Made by a program: the position numbers and the translations under genes
Part shown: positions 7,630 to 16,769 of the stretch, in pieces
Numbering within the stretch: position 1 is the first letter of the stretch
How the letters are laid out: each line of letters opens with the position of its first letter
The notes under the pieces: generated by a model
Database searches by the model: none
Seen by the model: only the letters and a program-made list of their open reading frames with translations
Told to the model about the DNA's origin: nothing
Source: an uncultured Lachnospiraceae bacterium
Lineage (GTDB): Bacteria; Bacillota; Clostridia; Lachnospirales; Lachnospiraceae
Assembly: GCA_910585905.1 (NCBI GenBank)
Contig: CAJUID010000024.1
Span: 1-51,490, forward strand
DNA: 51,490 nt
Direction of reading: 5' to 3'

Positions 7630-8404
7630 GAGCTCCGTTCATTTCATTCACATATGAAATACTTTTAACAGTCAACTCAACCCATGCAGGGCGAAATCCG
7701 CTTTTGATTGCGTTGCGGGCAGATTTTATGTTTGACCATGCCGCACAGTAGAAAGGGACTTTTTCTCTTTCTAAGGTTTCGAGTGCTAAACGACTGGTAA
7801 GAGAAGATGCGATGGACTGCCTGCGATATTCTGGAAGTATATCTATTCCGATCTGCCACATGGTTTCACAATCTGCAGAACAACCTGCAAGCCCGATTAA
7901 TTTTGTGCCATCATAGGCTCCAACGCCTAAAATATCTAGTTCCTTACGTTTCTCACACAGTGCGTTATTCCATTCGTCTTTGTACAATTCAGTAAAGTCG
8001 CAGGGATGTAGAATTCTTAATTCATATGGGCAGGATTGAGCCTTCAAATATTCTAAATTTGGTAGAAAATACTCTGCCATAAAGCAAACTCTTAAGCCCT
8101 CTTTTTGCATAGCATCATTCAATATATGTAGATTTGGTGTCTCAAAACAATGCTCCACTGGAAAACTGCTGATATATTCTGAAACTATACTGTGGTACTT
8201 TTCGTTGATTGAGGCAACAATATTATTTCCGTAGGAAATTAAATTACAGTCAAAAGGGAGCGTCAAATATTTTCTTGCCTTGGGATTTGCCTTAGAAGAA
8301 ACAATGATATTTTTCTCTTGCATAAAATCTTCAGGTTTACAATTTGCGTCTACCGAAGATTGCTGCATTGCAGTTTGTACTATATTTTTATTTGTAAAAT
8401 GCAT
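7625..8404 (-). CDS. GNAT family N-acetyltransferase
   Basis: The C-terminal half (about 130-245) carries the acetyl-CoA-binding A motif: MWQIGIDILPEYRRQSIASS, with the R/Q-x-x-G/A loop in the form RRQSIA, followed by the WSNIKSARNAIKSGF segment typical of motif B. The N-terminal 120 residues are less conserved and may bind substrate. At 259 residues it is longer than a minimal GNAT. GGAGGATTATAG precedes the ATG. Its stop codon lies in the terminal repeat of a MITE-like element (7517-7629), so the C-terminus may have been altered by insertion. The acetyl acceptor is unknown. Confidence 0.85.
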   Translation of the reverse strand: MHFTNKNIVQTAMQQSSVDANCKPEDFMQEKNIIVSSKANPKARKYLTLPFDCNLISYGNNIVASINEKYHSIVSEYISSFPVEHCFETPNLHILNDAMQKEGLRVCFMAEYFLPNLEYLKAQSCPYELRILHPCDFTELYKDEWNNALCEKRKELDILGVGAYDGTKLIGLAGCSADCETMWQIGIDILPEYRRQSIASSLTSRLALETLEREKVPFYCAAWSNIKSARNAIKSGFRPAWVELTVKSISYVNEMNGAL

Positions 8405-8504
8405 CTATAATCCTCCAATCCTCTTGATCCTAGTATCCTTAGATCAGTTTATAGTAATTTACTTGCAAAGACAAGTATTGATAAAGGGCAATAGCATTCC
8501 TGAT

Positions 8505-8612
8505 TGTTTCATTTGGATAGCGAATGAAAATCATGTACACAGAGCAAAATTAGCGAAATATCTGTGTTTTGATAATTGCAGGGTATTCCTCAGCAAAAAG
8601 GGCAAAGTCAAA
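8505..8612. repeat. Intergenic repeat, copy of the element at 51379-51490
   Basis: A 30-nt segment at 8522-8551 (starting GAATGAAAATCATG) is an exact reverse complement of 51443-51472. Similarity continues on both sides to the GCAAAGTCAAA end at 8602-8612, which equals the TTTGACTTT terminus of the 7517-7629 element. A reading frame over 8280-8615 crosses it but has no ribosome site and is taken as a shadow. Confidence 0.7.
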
Positions 8613-8640
8613 TGAATTAATCATTGATTAAAAAACAAAG

Positions 8641-8668
8641 TTGTGATAAACTTAAATTAGGTTAAAAT
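8641..8668 (+). promoter_or_regulatory. Candidate promoter of the chemoreceptor gene
   Basis: TTGTGA (8641-8646) and TAAAAT (8663-8668) with 16-bp spacing lie 34 bp before the ATG at 8702, with GAGGAGG as the ribosome site. It does not look like a SigD (flagellar) promoter. Confidence 0.45.
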
Positions 8669-8701
8669 GAAAGTAAAAATAAGTTTAAGAGGAGGAAATG
8701 C

Positions 8702-11182
8702 ATGGTGGAAGGTGAGCAAAAACAGAGACAGGGGTTGGTTGGAGATTTTTTGGGGAGTATTAAGGGAAGGATTGCCCTGATGGGTGGAATTGCAGTGGTG
8801 GCTTCTATTGTTCTGGGTTATGTGGGGATGAATGCTTTGAACAAAAACAGCCGCAACAATGGATTGTTGACAGATATCAACAGGATTAATTTGTACCAGT
8901 ATGAAAATCAGAGCCTTGACACATCTTATCTGTATTTTTTGGAGGATTCTTACCTGGAAAGCATAGTAAGTAACCTTGGAAAAATGGAGAAATTGACAGA
9001 TTCCGCGGTGAAGAAAGGAAACCGAAGTGTTTCGAAAGATATCTCGGCAATGTCAGATGCGGTTAAGGCGACAAAAAAGAACTATGAAGAAATCCGCTCA
9101 CTAAGCGCTGAGCGCGGTTTTACAAAAGAGGGCGGGGAATACGGGCAATTTCTTTCGCAGGACGGGGAGATTGACAGTACATTTACTATGATAAAGGATG
9201 ACAAGTCTTGGGTTGATGGGACATGGATTAAAATAGCTGACCAGGCAAAAATGGTTACGGTTGGCGGCAAGAGATATTACAAACTTAATTATAAAAATGA
9301 AGTGCCGGCTATTGGCAAGAGGGAAAGCTTTTTGGCGAGAATAGGTGCTACAGCTGTAGAATATAATGGGGATTTATTTATCAATAACATAACATTCCAC
9401 AAAGGAAGCGGACATAAAACAGTCGACCTTTCGGCCTTGGATGAAAATTCACTGTCAGGTTCTTACGGGGATGCCCTAAAAGGAATGAAGATTACGAAAT
9501 TTGGGGGAAAAGACAGCGTAGCCGTTACATCACGTTTTACAAAGGCAAATAACGTCTGGGAAGAGGTTTCTATTAAATTCCCGGTTGGGAATTATGATAT
9601 ACAAAACTTTGATTCTGTGTCGTATGATCTATATATCCGTGCAGGCAGCGGAAGGCAGCTTACGGCTGCATGTGCCTTTACAGATAAGTATGATTTTAAT
9701 GGCGCCCTGGTTAAGATAAATTCTGACTTTTCAGCGTACAGTAAGCATGTCGTGGAGGGAAATGATGTTTCTGGTGAGGCAGAGGAAATAAAGAAGTTAT
9801 TTGAGGAAATACAAAAAAACTTAAAAGTATATGTCAGCGATGCAAAATTGAAAAAAGACATACAGGGCAAAGTAAATAACAAGCTTTCACAGTTTGACGG
9901 GATGACGCAGAAGGATAGCGATGTGTTAAGCCTTAAGGCAGAGAATATTAAGCTTTCCAAGCAGCTTACAGGCTATGCGGATGAAGTAAGGGATATGATT
10001 GATGACGAGACAACATCTTCAAAAAGCAGGTTATTTCTTATTATATTAATTGTATTGCTGGTAAGTGCTGCCGTGATTGGAGCAAATACTGTCTTGATCA
10101 GCCGCAGCATGAACCGAAGTGTTACAAGATTCCGAAAGACGCTTTCTGGTATGATGGAAGGGGATCTGACAGTAAGAGCCGACGAGTCAGGGCGGGATGA
10201 ATTTTCGCTTTTCGGAAGATATGTCAATGAGTTCTTAAATAAATTGGCTGGAGTAATCCAGACTGCTCAAGATATTTCTGAAAAGGTAAAGCATTCTGGT
10301 GATGAACTGGACGGGATGGCAAAGGGCAGCAGCATTACTTCCTCAGAGATTAGCAAAGCAGTAGAGGATATTTCAAGCGGGGCCGGCACACAGGCGGAGG
10401 AAGTTGAGGTTGCATCTGCGCAGATTGCAGAAATGGGCAATACATTTGGGCAGATTGTCAATAATGTAGAGTATTTGGGGAATGTTACAAATGAGATGAA
10501 AAAAGTCAGCAGCGAATCGTCTGTTTTTATGGGTGAACTAAGTGATGCAAACGGAAAGACTTCGGATGCATTTTCCCAGGTTGTGCAGCAGATCCATACG
10601 ACGAATGATTCGGTTAAAAAAATCAGGGAGGCGACAGAGTTAATTACTTCAATCGCAAGCCAGACGAATCTTTTATCACTGAATGCCAGCATAGAGGCGG
10701 CAAGGGCGGGCGAAGCCGGGAAGGGGTTTGCGGTAGTTGCAACGGAAATCTCGCAGCTTGCAGCTCAGTCAAGTTCATCGGCTGATATTATTAAGGGGAT
10801 TATTGAAGAACTGGTGCGTGAGGCGGAGCTTACTGTTAATATCGTTGATGAAGTTTCAGATATTTTAAGCAGGCAGCAGAATAAATTGCATCAGACAAAA
10901 CAGCATTTTGATGTTTTGGAAAAAGGCATCGAAAATTCTGATGGGGAAACAGACCAGATCAAGACAAATACAGGTATTTGTGAGAGTGCAAGGAAGAAGG
11001 TAGAGGAGGTTATTGTCAGCCTTTCAGCGATTTCGGAAGAAAATGCGGCGGCAACAGAGGAGACAACGGCTTCTATGGCAGAACTGGATGGGACGATTTC
11101 AAATCTTGTTGTTACGGCGCAGGAATTAAATGCGCTGGCAGATGAGCTTGACGGCAAACTAAAGTTTTTCCGGCTTGGATAA
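8702..11182 (+). CDS. Methyl-accepting chemotaxis protein
   Basis: An 826-residue membrane chemoreceptor. The first membrane helix is at about 22-46 (IALMGGIAVVASIVLGYVG). A large external sensing region covers about 47-440, the second helix is at about 444-467 (LFLIILIVLLVSAAVIGA), then a HAMP linker, then a cytoplasmic coiled coil. The signalling core is intact: ASQTNLLSLNASIEAARAGE followed by GKGFAVVATEISQLA at about 652-687. The ISEENAAATEETTASM segment before the C-terminus is a typical adaptation-helix pattern. The 390-residue external part is longer than most single Cache domains. The ligand is unknown. No che genes are nearby, so the kinase complex is encoded elsewhere. It stands just before the mannan block, but nothing in sequence ties it to sugar sensing. 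Confidence 0.93.
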   Translation: MVEGEQKQRQGLVGDFLGSIKGRIALMGGIAVVASIVLGYVGMNALNKNSRNNGLLTDINRINLYQYENQSLDTSYLYFLEDSYLESIVSNLGKMEKLTDSAVKKGNRSVSKDISAMSDAVKATKKNYEEIRSLSAERGFTKEGGEYGQFLSQDGEIDSTFTMIKDDKSWVDGTWIKIADQAKMVTVGGKRYYKLNYKNEVPAIGKRESFLARIGATAVEYNGDLFINNITFHKGSGHKTVDLSALDENSLSGSYGDALKGMKITKFGGKDSVAVTSRFTKANNVWEEVSIKFPVGNYDIQNFDSVSYDLYIRAGSGRQLTAACAFTDKYDFNGALVKINSDFSAYSKHVVEGNDVSGEAEEIKKLFEEIQKNLKVYVSDAKLKKDIQGKVNNKLSQFDGMTQKDSDVLSLKAENIKLSKQLTGYADEVRDMIDDETTSSKSRLFLIILIVLLVSAAVIGANTVLISRSMNRSVTRFRKTLSGMMEGDLTVRADESGRDEFSLFGRYVNEFLNKLAGVIQTAQDISEKVKHSGDELDGMAKGSSITSSEISKAVEDISSGAGTQAEEVEVASAQIAEMGNTFGQIVNNVEYLGNVTNEMKKVSSESSVFMGELSDANGKTSDAFSQVVQQIHTTNDSVKKIREATELITSIASQTNLLSLNASIEAARAGEAGKGFAVVATEISQLAAQSSSSADIIKGIIEELVREAELTVNIVDEVSDILSRQQNKLHQTKQHFDVLEKGIENSDGETDQIKTNTGICESARKKVEEVIVSLSAISEENAAATEETTASMAELDGTISNLVVTAQELNALADELDGKLKFFRLG

Positions 11183-11279
11183 GCTGTGGAGTTTTGGTAG
11201 GATGTGTTAGGAAAATAGAATTTAGCTATAGCGCAGTACGGAATATAGCGATATATATGTCAGTGGAAGGAGGGAGGGG

Positions 11280-11984
11280 ATGTTAGAAGAAGATTCCCTG
11301 ATTTACAGCAAAGAGGATAGAAGGCCGGAAAGAGAACAAATCAGGAATATGCCATTTCCGAAAAGGATGCAGTATTTGTTTGAATATTATGCTATCTATG
11401 TCGGAGTTGCTCTTTTTGTGATAGCTGCAATTATATTTTTGGCATATCATATTTTAAAGGCTCCAGAGTCTACGGGTCTCTATGTAGCTGTTTATAATCA
11501 GGCATGGTCTGAAGAGAGCAAGGCAGATTTGGAAAAGCTGTTGCGCAAAGAGGCCGGGATTGCTCAAGATACGAGCGTATATATTGATGATTCTTTTTTT
11601 ATCGGGCAGAATGGATTAGACAAACTTCAGGTCTATCTTGCAAATAAACAGTTGGATTTAGTGGTTGCTTCCAAAGCGGATTTTAAGGTTTTGGCTGGGT
11701 ATGGTTTTTTTCAGGATTTAGGGAAGGTTTCTGGTATCCCGGAACCGTGCCGTGAGAGGCTAGTGAAAGCAGCCGGTTATCTTGAAACGGGCGAGATATC
11801 CCTTGATGACAATGAGACGGGGAGGGGTGAAGAGTTATTTTATGGCATGGAATTGCCTGAAAACCCGTGGAACCAGAATGAGAGCCAGAAGGCTAGCGGG
11901 ATTGTTGTATCATTGGCGGTCGATGCGCCGAATGAGGAGAACGCGGTTTGTTTTATGGAGCTATTAGAGAAAGGGAAGAAGTAA
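11280..11984 (+). CDS. Unknown single-pass membrane protein
   Basis: I do not recognise this 234-residue protein. It has a cytoplasmic N-terminus of about 37 residues rich in charged residues, one strong membrane helix (about 38-60, VGVALFVIAAIIFLAYHIL) and an external domain of about 170 residues. In that domain KQLDLVVASKADFKVLAGYG and the later VSLAVDAPNEENA resemble strands of a periplasmic-binding-type fold, but this is impression only. GGAGGGAGGGG precedes the ATG. It lies between the chemoreceptor and the phosphohexomutase, about 65 bp from the latter, and may be co-transcribed with it. The coding-like character is convincing. Confidence 0.7.
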   Translation: MLEEDSLIYSKEDRRPEREQIRNMPFPKRMQYLFEYYAIYVGVALFVIAAIIFLAYHILKAPESTGLYVAVYNQAWSEESKADLEKLLRKEAGIAQDTSVYIDDSFFIGQNGLDKLQVYLANKQLDLVVASKADFKVLAGYGFFQDLGKVSGIPEPCRERLVKAAGYLETGEISLDDNETGRGEELFYGMELPENPWNQNESQKASGIVVSLAVDAPNEENAVCFMELLEKGKK

Positions 11985-12048
11985 CTTTTTTAGATTGTAA
12001 AATATAAATGTAATTCATAATAATCAATATTAGAAAAGGAGAGAAGAG

Positions 12049-13764
12049 ATGGATTATAAAAAAGTGTATGAGACATGGTGTACGGATGATTATTTTGATG
12101 CAGAGACGAAAGCCGAACTTAAGGCGTTAGAGGGAAATGAAGAGGAGATTCAGGACCGTTTTTACCGTCAGCTTGAGTTTGGAACTGGAGGGCTCCGCGG
12201 TGTAATTGGTGCAGGGACAAACCGCATGAATATTTATACGGTCCGCCAGGCAACACAAGGGCTTGCCAATTATATTATTCAGGAGAACGGACAGGAAAAG
12301 GGCGTGGCAATTGCGTATGATTCTAGAAGGATGTCTCCAGAGTTTGCGAGGGAGGCAGCATTGTGCCTAAATGCAAATGGCATTCGTTCTTATCTGTTTG
12401 ATTCGCTGCGCCCAACACCGGAATTGTCGTTTGCAGTGCGCAAACTTGGCTGTATTGCGGGGATTGTTGTTACGGCAAGCCATAATCCAAGAGAATACAA
12501 TGGTTATAAGGTATACTGGGAGGATGGTGCGCAGATTACGCCGCCGCATGATAAAAATATTCTGGCGGAGGTTGCCAAGGTGACAGATTTTAGCATGATT
12601 AAGACGATGCCAGAGCAGGAGGCTTCTGAGAAAGGGTTGTTCCATATCATTGACAGTTCTGTGGACGATGCATATATGGAAGAATTAAAGAAACAAAGTA
12701 TTCATCCAGATATGATCGGAAAAGTATCTAAGGATATTAAAATTGTCTATACACCACTTCACGGGACAGGAAATATTCCGGTTAGGCGTGTATTAAAGGA
12801 ACTTGGCTTTGAGCAGGTTTATATTGTGGAGGAGCAGGAAAAACCAGATGGTGCGTTCCCAACGGTTGCATATCCAAATCCAGAGGATAGCAAGGCATGG
12901 GAGCTTGCGTTAAAGCTTGCAAAGGAAGTGGATGCCGATATTGTTCTTGCAACAGACCCGGATGCAGACCGCCTCGGTGTCTATGCAAAGGATACAAAGA
13001 CAGGGGAGTATGTAAGCTTTACCGGAAATATGTCCGGCGCATTGATCGCAGAATACATTTTGCGTGAAAAAACGGCGAAAAATGATATGCCAAAACATCC
13101 TGCACTGATCGAAACAATTGTTACAACAGATATGTTAAAAGCAATTGCAAAAGAATATAATGTTACATTGATCGAAGTGTTGACAGGATTTAAGTTTATA
13201 GGGGAACAGATTAAGCTGTTTGAGCAGGACAACAGCCATAATTATGTTTTTGGAATGGAAGAAAGTTATGGTTGCCTTGTGGGAACCTATGCAAGGGATA
13301 AGGATGCGTGTGTGGCGGTTATGATGCTCTGCGAGGTTGCTGCATATTATAAGACACAGGGGAAGACGCTCTGTGATGCGATGGAAGAGATGTACCAGAA
13401 ATATGGCTATTATCAGGAGGGGCTTGCGACTGTTACGAAAAAAGGCATGGACGGTGCAAAGCAGATTGAAAACCTAATGGCAGAGCAGAGGAAAAATCCT
13501 CCGACAGAGCTTGGCGGATATCAGGTACTCCGTGTCAGGGATTATCTGGAGGATAAGGTGGTTGACCTGCAGACAAAGGAGGAGTCTGCAACGGGGCTTC
13601 CAGTATCAAATGTAATCTATTATGAGTTGGAAAATAATGCATGGTGCTGTGTAAGGCCATCTGGGACAGAACCAAAAATTAAGTATTATTTTGGTGTGAA
13701 GGGTGATTCCGCTGCGGATGCGAAAGAAAAGCTTGAAAGATTAAAAACAGCTATTATGGGATAA
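12049..13764 (+). CDS. Phospho-sugar mutase (phosphoglucomutase/phosphomannomutase)
   Basis: Alpha-D-phosphohexomutase, interconverting hexose 1- and 6-phosphates. The four domain marks are present: catalytic phosphoserine in TASHNP (Ser144), Mg-binding DPDADR (303-308), the sugar-binding EESYG loop, and the C-terminal phosphate-binding RPSGTEPK starting near 536. Length (571) fits the Bacillus PgcA type. GGAGAG lies before the ATG. Because GH130 enzymes in this window release mannose-1-phosphate, this is the most likely local enzyme to make mannose-6-phosphate for ManA. That link is inference; glucose-1-phosphate is equally possible as the main substrate. Confidence 0.94.
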   Translation: MDYKKVYETWCTDDYFDAETKAELKALEGNEEEIQDRFYRQLEFGTGGLRGVIGAGTNRMNIYTVRQATQGLANYIIQENGQEKGVAIAYDSRRMSPEFAREAALCLNANGIRSYLFDSLRPTPELSFAVRKLGCIAGIVVTASHNPREYNGYKVYWEDGAQITPPHDKNILAEVAKVTDFSMIKTMPEQEASEKGLFHIIDSSVDDAYMEELKKQSIHPDMIGKVSKDIKIVYTPLHGTGNIPVRRVLKELGFEQVYIVEEQEKPDGAFPTVAYPNPEDSKAWELALKLAKEVDADIVLATDPDADRLGVYAKDTKTGEYVSFTGNMSGALIAEYILREKTAKNDMPKHPALIETIVTTDMLKAIAKEYNVTLIEVLTGFKFIGEQIKLFEQDNSHNYVFGMEESYGCLVGTYARDKDACVAVMMLCEVAAYYKTQGKTLCDAMEEMYQKYGYYQEGLATVTKKGMDGAKQIENLMAEQRKNPPTELGGYQVLRVRDYLEDKVVDLQTKEESATGLPVSNVIYYELENNAWCCVRPSGTEPKIKYYFGVKGDSAADAKEKLERLKTAIMG

Positions 13765-13832
13765 CTCAGGCAGGGAGAAATAAGCTGGAGCTGCGTCTTT
13801 GCGTGGGTGTGCTTGTTGGAAACGAGGTAGAT

Positions 13833-14453
13833 ATGGAGCGATATAAAAAGATTACAAAGCTTACTGAGAATCCATTTCTGAATTTATATAAATTGGATGC
13901 TATGGATAAAGAACAGAAAGAGTTTCAATACTATTTTGCATCTAGAAACCGTAAAGAAAACTTGAAAGCAGTTACACACTGCAATGTACCAGAGGGTGTG
14001 ACGATTTTTGCCATAACGGATGAAAAGCAGCCGAGAATGGTTTTAATTCGGGAATTCCGTTATCCGTTGGATGACTATCTCTATGATCTTCCGGCCGGGC
14101 TGGTGGAGGAAGGGGAAGATGTGGCTGTTGCGGCAGCAAGGGAGTTGAAAGAGGAGACTGGGTTTTCCTATTCTCTGTTTGACGTGGATTGCGGTTTTAT
14201 GAAAAATCCGGCGTTTATGGCGCCGGGGATTTCAGATGAGAGCAATGTGACAACATTTGGTTATGTAAATGGGGAAATTAGCGATTCTGGCTGTGAGAGT
14301 ACAGAAGATATCCAGGTAGTATTAGCAGACCAGAAACAGGTAAAAGTATTATTGGAGCAAGAAAAGGTTTCTGCAAGGGCGGCTTATCTGATGTTGCTAT
14401 TTTTGGCAATGGATACATCGGAGCCATTTGCATTTTGGAAGAGGTTAGTGTAA
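13833..14453 (+). CDS. NUDIX hydrolase, ADP-ribose pyrophosphatase-like
   Basis: NUDIX enzymes hydrolyse nucleoside diphosphates linked to another moiety. The full Nudix box is visible: GLVEEGEDVAVAAAREL followed by KEETGF, matching G-x5-E-x7-REUxEExGU. The upstream PRMVLIREFRYPLDDYLYDL block is common in ADP-sugar pyrophosphatases. I place the start at ATG 13833 (MERYKKITKL), which has GAGG 5 nt upstream; an in-frame GTG at 13803 adds ten residues but lacks a ribosome site. It follows the phosphohexomutase by 68 bp and may clear nucleotide sugars or ADP-ribose. The substrate is not certain. Confidence 0.88.
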   Translation: MERYKKITKLTENPFLNLYKLDAMDKEQKEFQYYFASRNRKENLKAVTHCNVPEGVTIFAITDEKQPRMVLIREFRYPLDDYLYDLPAGLVEEGEDVAVAAARELKEETGFSYSLFDVDCGFMKNPAFMAPGISDESNVTTFGYVNGEISDSGCESTEDIQVVLADQKQVKVLLEQEKVSARAAYLMLLFLAMDTSEPFAFWKRLV

Positions 14454-14564
14454 GTATATAAAGCCTTATGGATATAATTTATCTAAAAAGTTAATAGAGG
14501 ATACTTTACAAAATTGGCATTTTATAGTTCCTATAGGCAGAACAGGCATGGAAAGAGGAGGATT

Positions 14565-16742
14565 ATGATTCAGTTTGACAGGGAGCATCAGGTTTTTAAG
14601 ATTGATACCCCGCATACCAGCTATGTGATGGGGGTTGTATCTGGAAAGTATTTGTCACATATTTATTATGGAAATTATATTAAAACCTGCGATATGGGAT
14701 ATCTACTTGATCTTGGCACAGATTTTTTACAAGAGGCGTCTCTCGATGAGGGGGAAAAGGTAACACTTTTAGACAGGCTGCCTTTTGAGTATTCTTTTGC
14801 TGGTATCGGTGATTTTAGGCAAAGCTGCTTAGAAGTCGTTTCGTCTGAAGGGCAGCGGGGAGTGGAATTGGTTTATGATTCGTATGAAATGATTTCTGGT
14901 AAGCCAGAGCTTACCGGGCTTCCGGCGGCCTTTGGAGGAGGTGCTGAGACACTGAAGATTACATTGAAGGACCCGGCTTTAAAGCTCCGTGTTGTGCTAA
15001 GTTATTCGGTGTTTGCGGATTCGGATGCCCTGATGCGCTCCTGCCAAGTTATAAATGACGGGACAGAGGATGTTTTTCTAGAACGTGTCTTATCTGCCTG
15101 CCTTGACCTGGGGGAAGGGGACTATGAGACAATTGCGCTTCACGGTTCCTGGGCGAGGGAGCGGCATATGGAGCGTCAGGCAGCTGGTTATGGGACATAT
15201 TTGGTGGAATCAAAAAGAGGCATTTCCAGCCATCAGAGCCATCCGTTTCTAGCATTAGTATCGCCAGATTGCACGCAGGAACATGGGGAAGTATACGCGA
15301 TGAATTTTGTGTATTCCGGCAATTTTTTTGCTTCTGCTGAGAAAAACCAGTTTGGGGCGTTTCGTATGGCAATGGGGATCCACCCAGATGGATTTTGCTG
15401 GAAACTTGCAGCAGGAGAGTCGTTTCAGGCACCAGAAGCAGTGATAGTGTATTCCGATGCCGGGTTGGATAAAATGACGCATATATTTCACGACTTATAC
15501 AGAGACCATCTGATCAGGCAGCAGTGGGTATATAAAAGACGCCCGGTTCTGATTAATAACTGGGAGGCGACCTATTTCGATTTTGATCACAAGAAGCTTC
15601 TTGCGATTGCAAAAGAAGCGGCGGATAATGGGATTGAGATGCTTGTAATGGATGATGGCTGGTTTGGGAAACGGGATCGGGATGATTCGAGCCTTGGTGA
15701 CTGGACAGTAAATGAAACGAAGCTGGGGGACAGTTTGGAATCGTTGGTCAGCCAGGTAAATGCACTGGGTGTTAAATTTGGGATATGGTTTGAGCCAGAA
15801 ATGATTTCCCCAGATTCTTCACTGTACAGGGAGCATCCAGACTGGGCGCTTCAAATACAGGGAAGAGAGGGCAGCCAGGCGAGGAATCAGTACGTATTGG
15901 ACTTTAGCAGGCCGGATGTCGTGGAATATATTTACCAAAGTGTGGCGGCGGTGTTAAGAAGTGCAAATATAGAGTATATTAAGTGGGATATGAACCGTCC
16001 GCTTACGGATGCAGCGAGCGCATATCTGACCAAAGAGCAGCAGGGAGAGGTGTTCCATCGCCATGTGCTCGCAGTTTATGCCCTTCAGGAACGGCTGCTT
16101 GCGGAATTTCCAGGTCTTTTGTTGGAAAATTGTACCAGCGGGGGCGGGAGGTTTGATCCGGGAATGCTTTATTATAGCCCACAGATTTGGTGCTCTGATG
16201 ATACAGATGCAATTGAGCGCTTGACAATTCAGGAGGGAACTGCACTTTTGTATCCTCTGTCAACCATAGGTGCACATGTATCAGACTGCCCAAACCATAC
16301 TGTGGGCAGGGTAACACCGTTTGCTACTCGTGCGGCTGTTGCGATGGCTGGAACCTTTGGGTATGAGCTGGATATTACGAAGATATCACAGGAGGACCGT
16401 GCACAAATTGCGGCACAGGTAAAAACTTATCAGGAAAACATTGACTTAATACAGCAGGGGGATTATTATAGGATTGCTTCTTATCAGAAAAATAAGCGGT
16501 ATGACTGTTATGAGGTGGTATCGAAAGACCGCAAAAAAGCGGTTGTGGTTTTTGTACAGGTACTTGCGGAAGCAAATATGCATGGACATATCCTTCGGTT
16601 GAAGGGGCTGAATCCTGAGGGACGTTATCGGATAAATGGGAAATGTTTTAGTGGAGATGCATTGATGCAGGCTGGATTGTTGGTGAAACGCCCATGGGGG
16701 GATTTTCAGGCAGAGGTGATAACGCTTATGGAAGAAGAATAG
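14565..16742 (+). CDS. Alpha-galactosidase, GH36
   Basis: Removes alpha-1,6-galactose from galactomannan or galacto-(gluco)mannan oligosaccharides and raffinose-type sugars. GH36 marks: NNWEATYFDF, MLVMDDGWFGKRD, FGIWFEPEMI, the nucleophile Asp in YIKWDMNR (Asp475) and the acid/base Asp in CSDDTDAIER (Asp545). No signal peptide, so it acts in the cytoplasm on imported sugars. The start is ATG 14565 with AAGAGGAGG at 14553-14561; an upstream in-frame TTG lacks a ribosome site. The resulting 725 residues are usual for the family. A LacI gene follows after 27 bp and is probably co-transcribed. Together with the GH26, GH130 and epimerase genes it points to galactomannan use. Confidence 0.95.
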   Translation: MIQFDREHQVFKIDTPHTSYVMGVVSGKYLSHIYYGNYIKTCDMGYLLDLGTDFLQEASLDEGEKVTLLDRLPFEYSFAGIGDFRQSCLEVVSSEGQRGVELVYDSYEMISGKPELTGLPAAFGGGAETLKITLKDPALKLRVVLSYSVFADSDALMRSCQVINDGTEDVFLERVLSACLDLGEGDYETIALHGSWARERHMERQAAGYGTYLVESKRGISSHQSHPFLALVSPDCTQEHGEVYAMNFVYSGNFFASAEKNQFGAFRMAMGIHPDGFCWKLAAGESFQAPEAVIVYSDAGLDKMTHIFHDLYRDHLIRQQWVYKRRPVLINNWEATYFDFDHKKLLAIAKEAADNGIEMLVMDDGWFGKRDRDDSSLGDWTVNETKLGDSLESLVSQVNALGVKFGIWFEPEMISPDSSLYREHPDWALQIQGREGSQARNQYVLDFSRPDVVEYIYQSVAAVLRSANIEYIKWDMNRPLTDAASAYLTKEQQGEVFHRHVLAVYALQERLLAEFPGLLLENCTSGGGRFDPGMLYYSPQIWCSDDTDAIERLTIQEGTALLYPLSTIGAHVSDCPNHTVGRVTPFATRAAVAMAGTFGYELDITKISQEDRAQIAAQVKTYQENIDLIQQGDYYRIASYQKNKRYDCYEVVSKDRKKAVVVFVQVLAEANMHGHILRLKGLNPEGRYRINGKCFSGDALMQAGLLVKRPWGDFQAEVITLMEEE

Positions 16743-16769
16743 AAAATGATGAAATGAGGCGGAAACAGT

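Noticed and set aside
8280..8615. Forward frame of 111 codons between GNAT and chemoreceptor
   Set aside because: It is mostly antisense to the GNAT gene and then crosses a dispersed repeat. The related copy at the window end has stops in the matching frame.
8641..8668. Flagellar SigD promoter before the chemoreceptor
   Set aside because: The TAAA and GCCGATAA-type boxes are not found; an ordinary sigma-A-like pair fits better.
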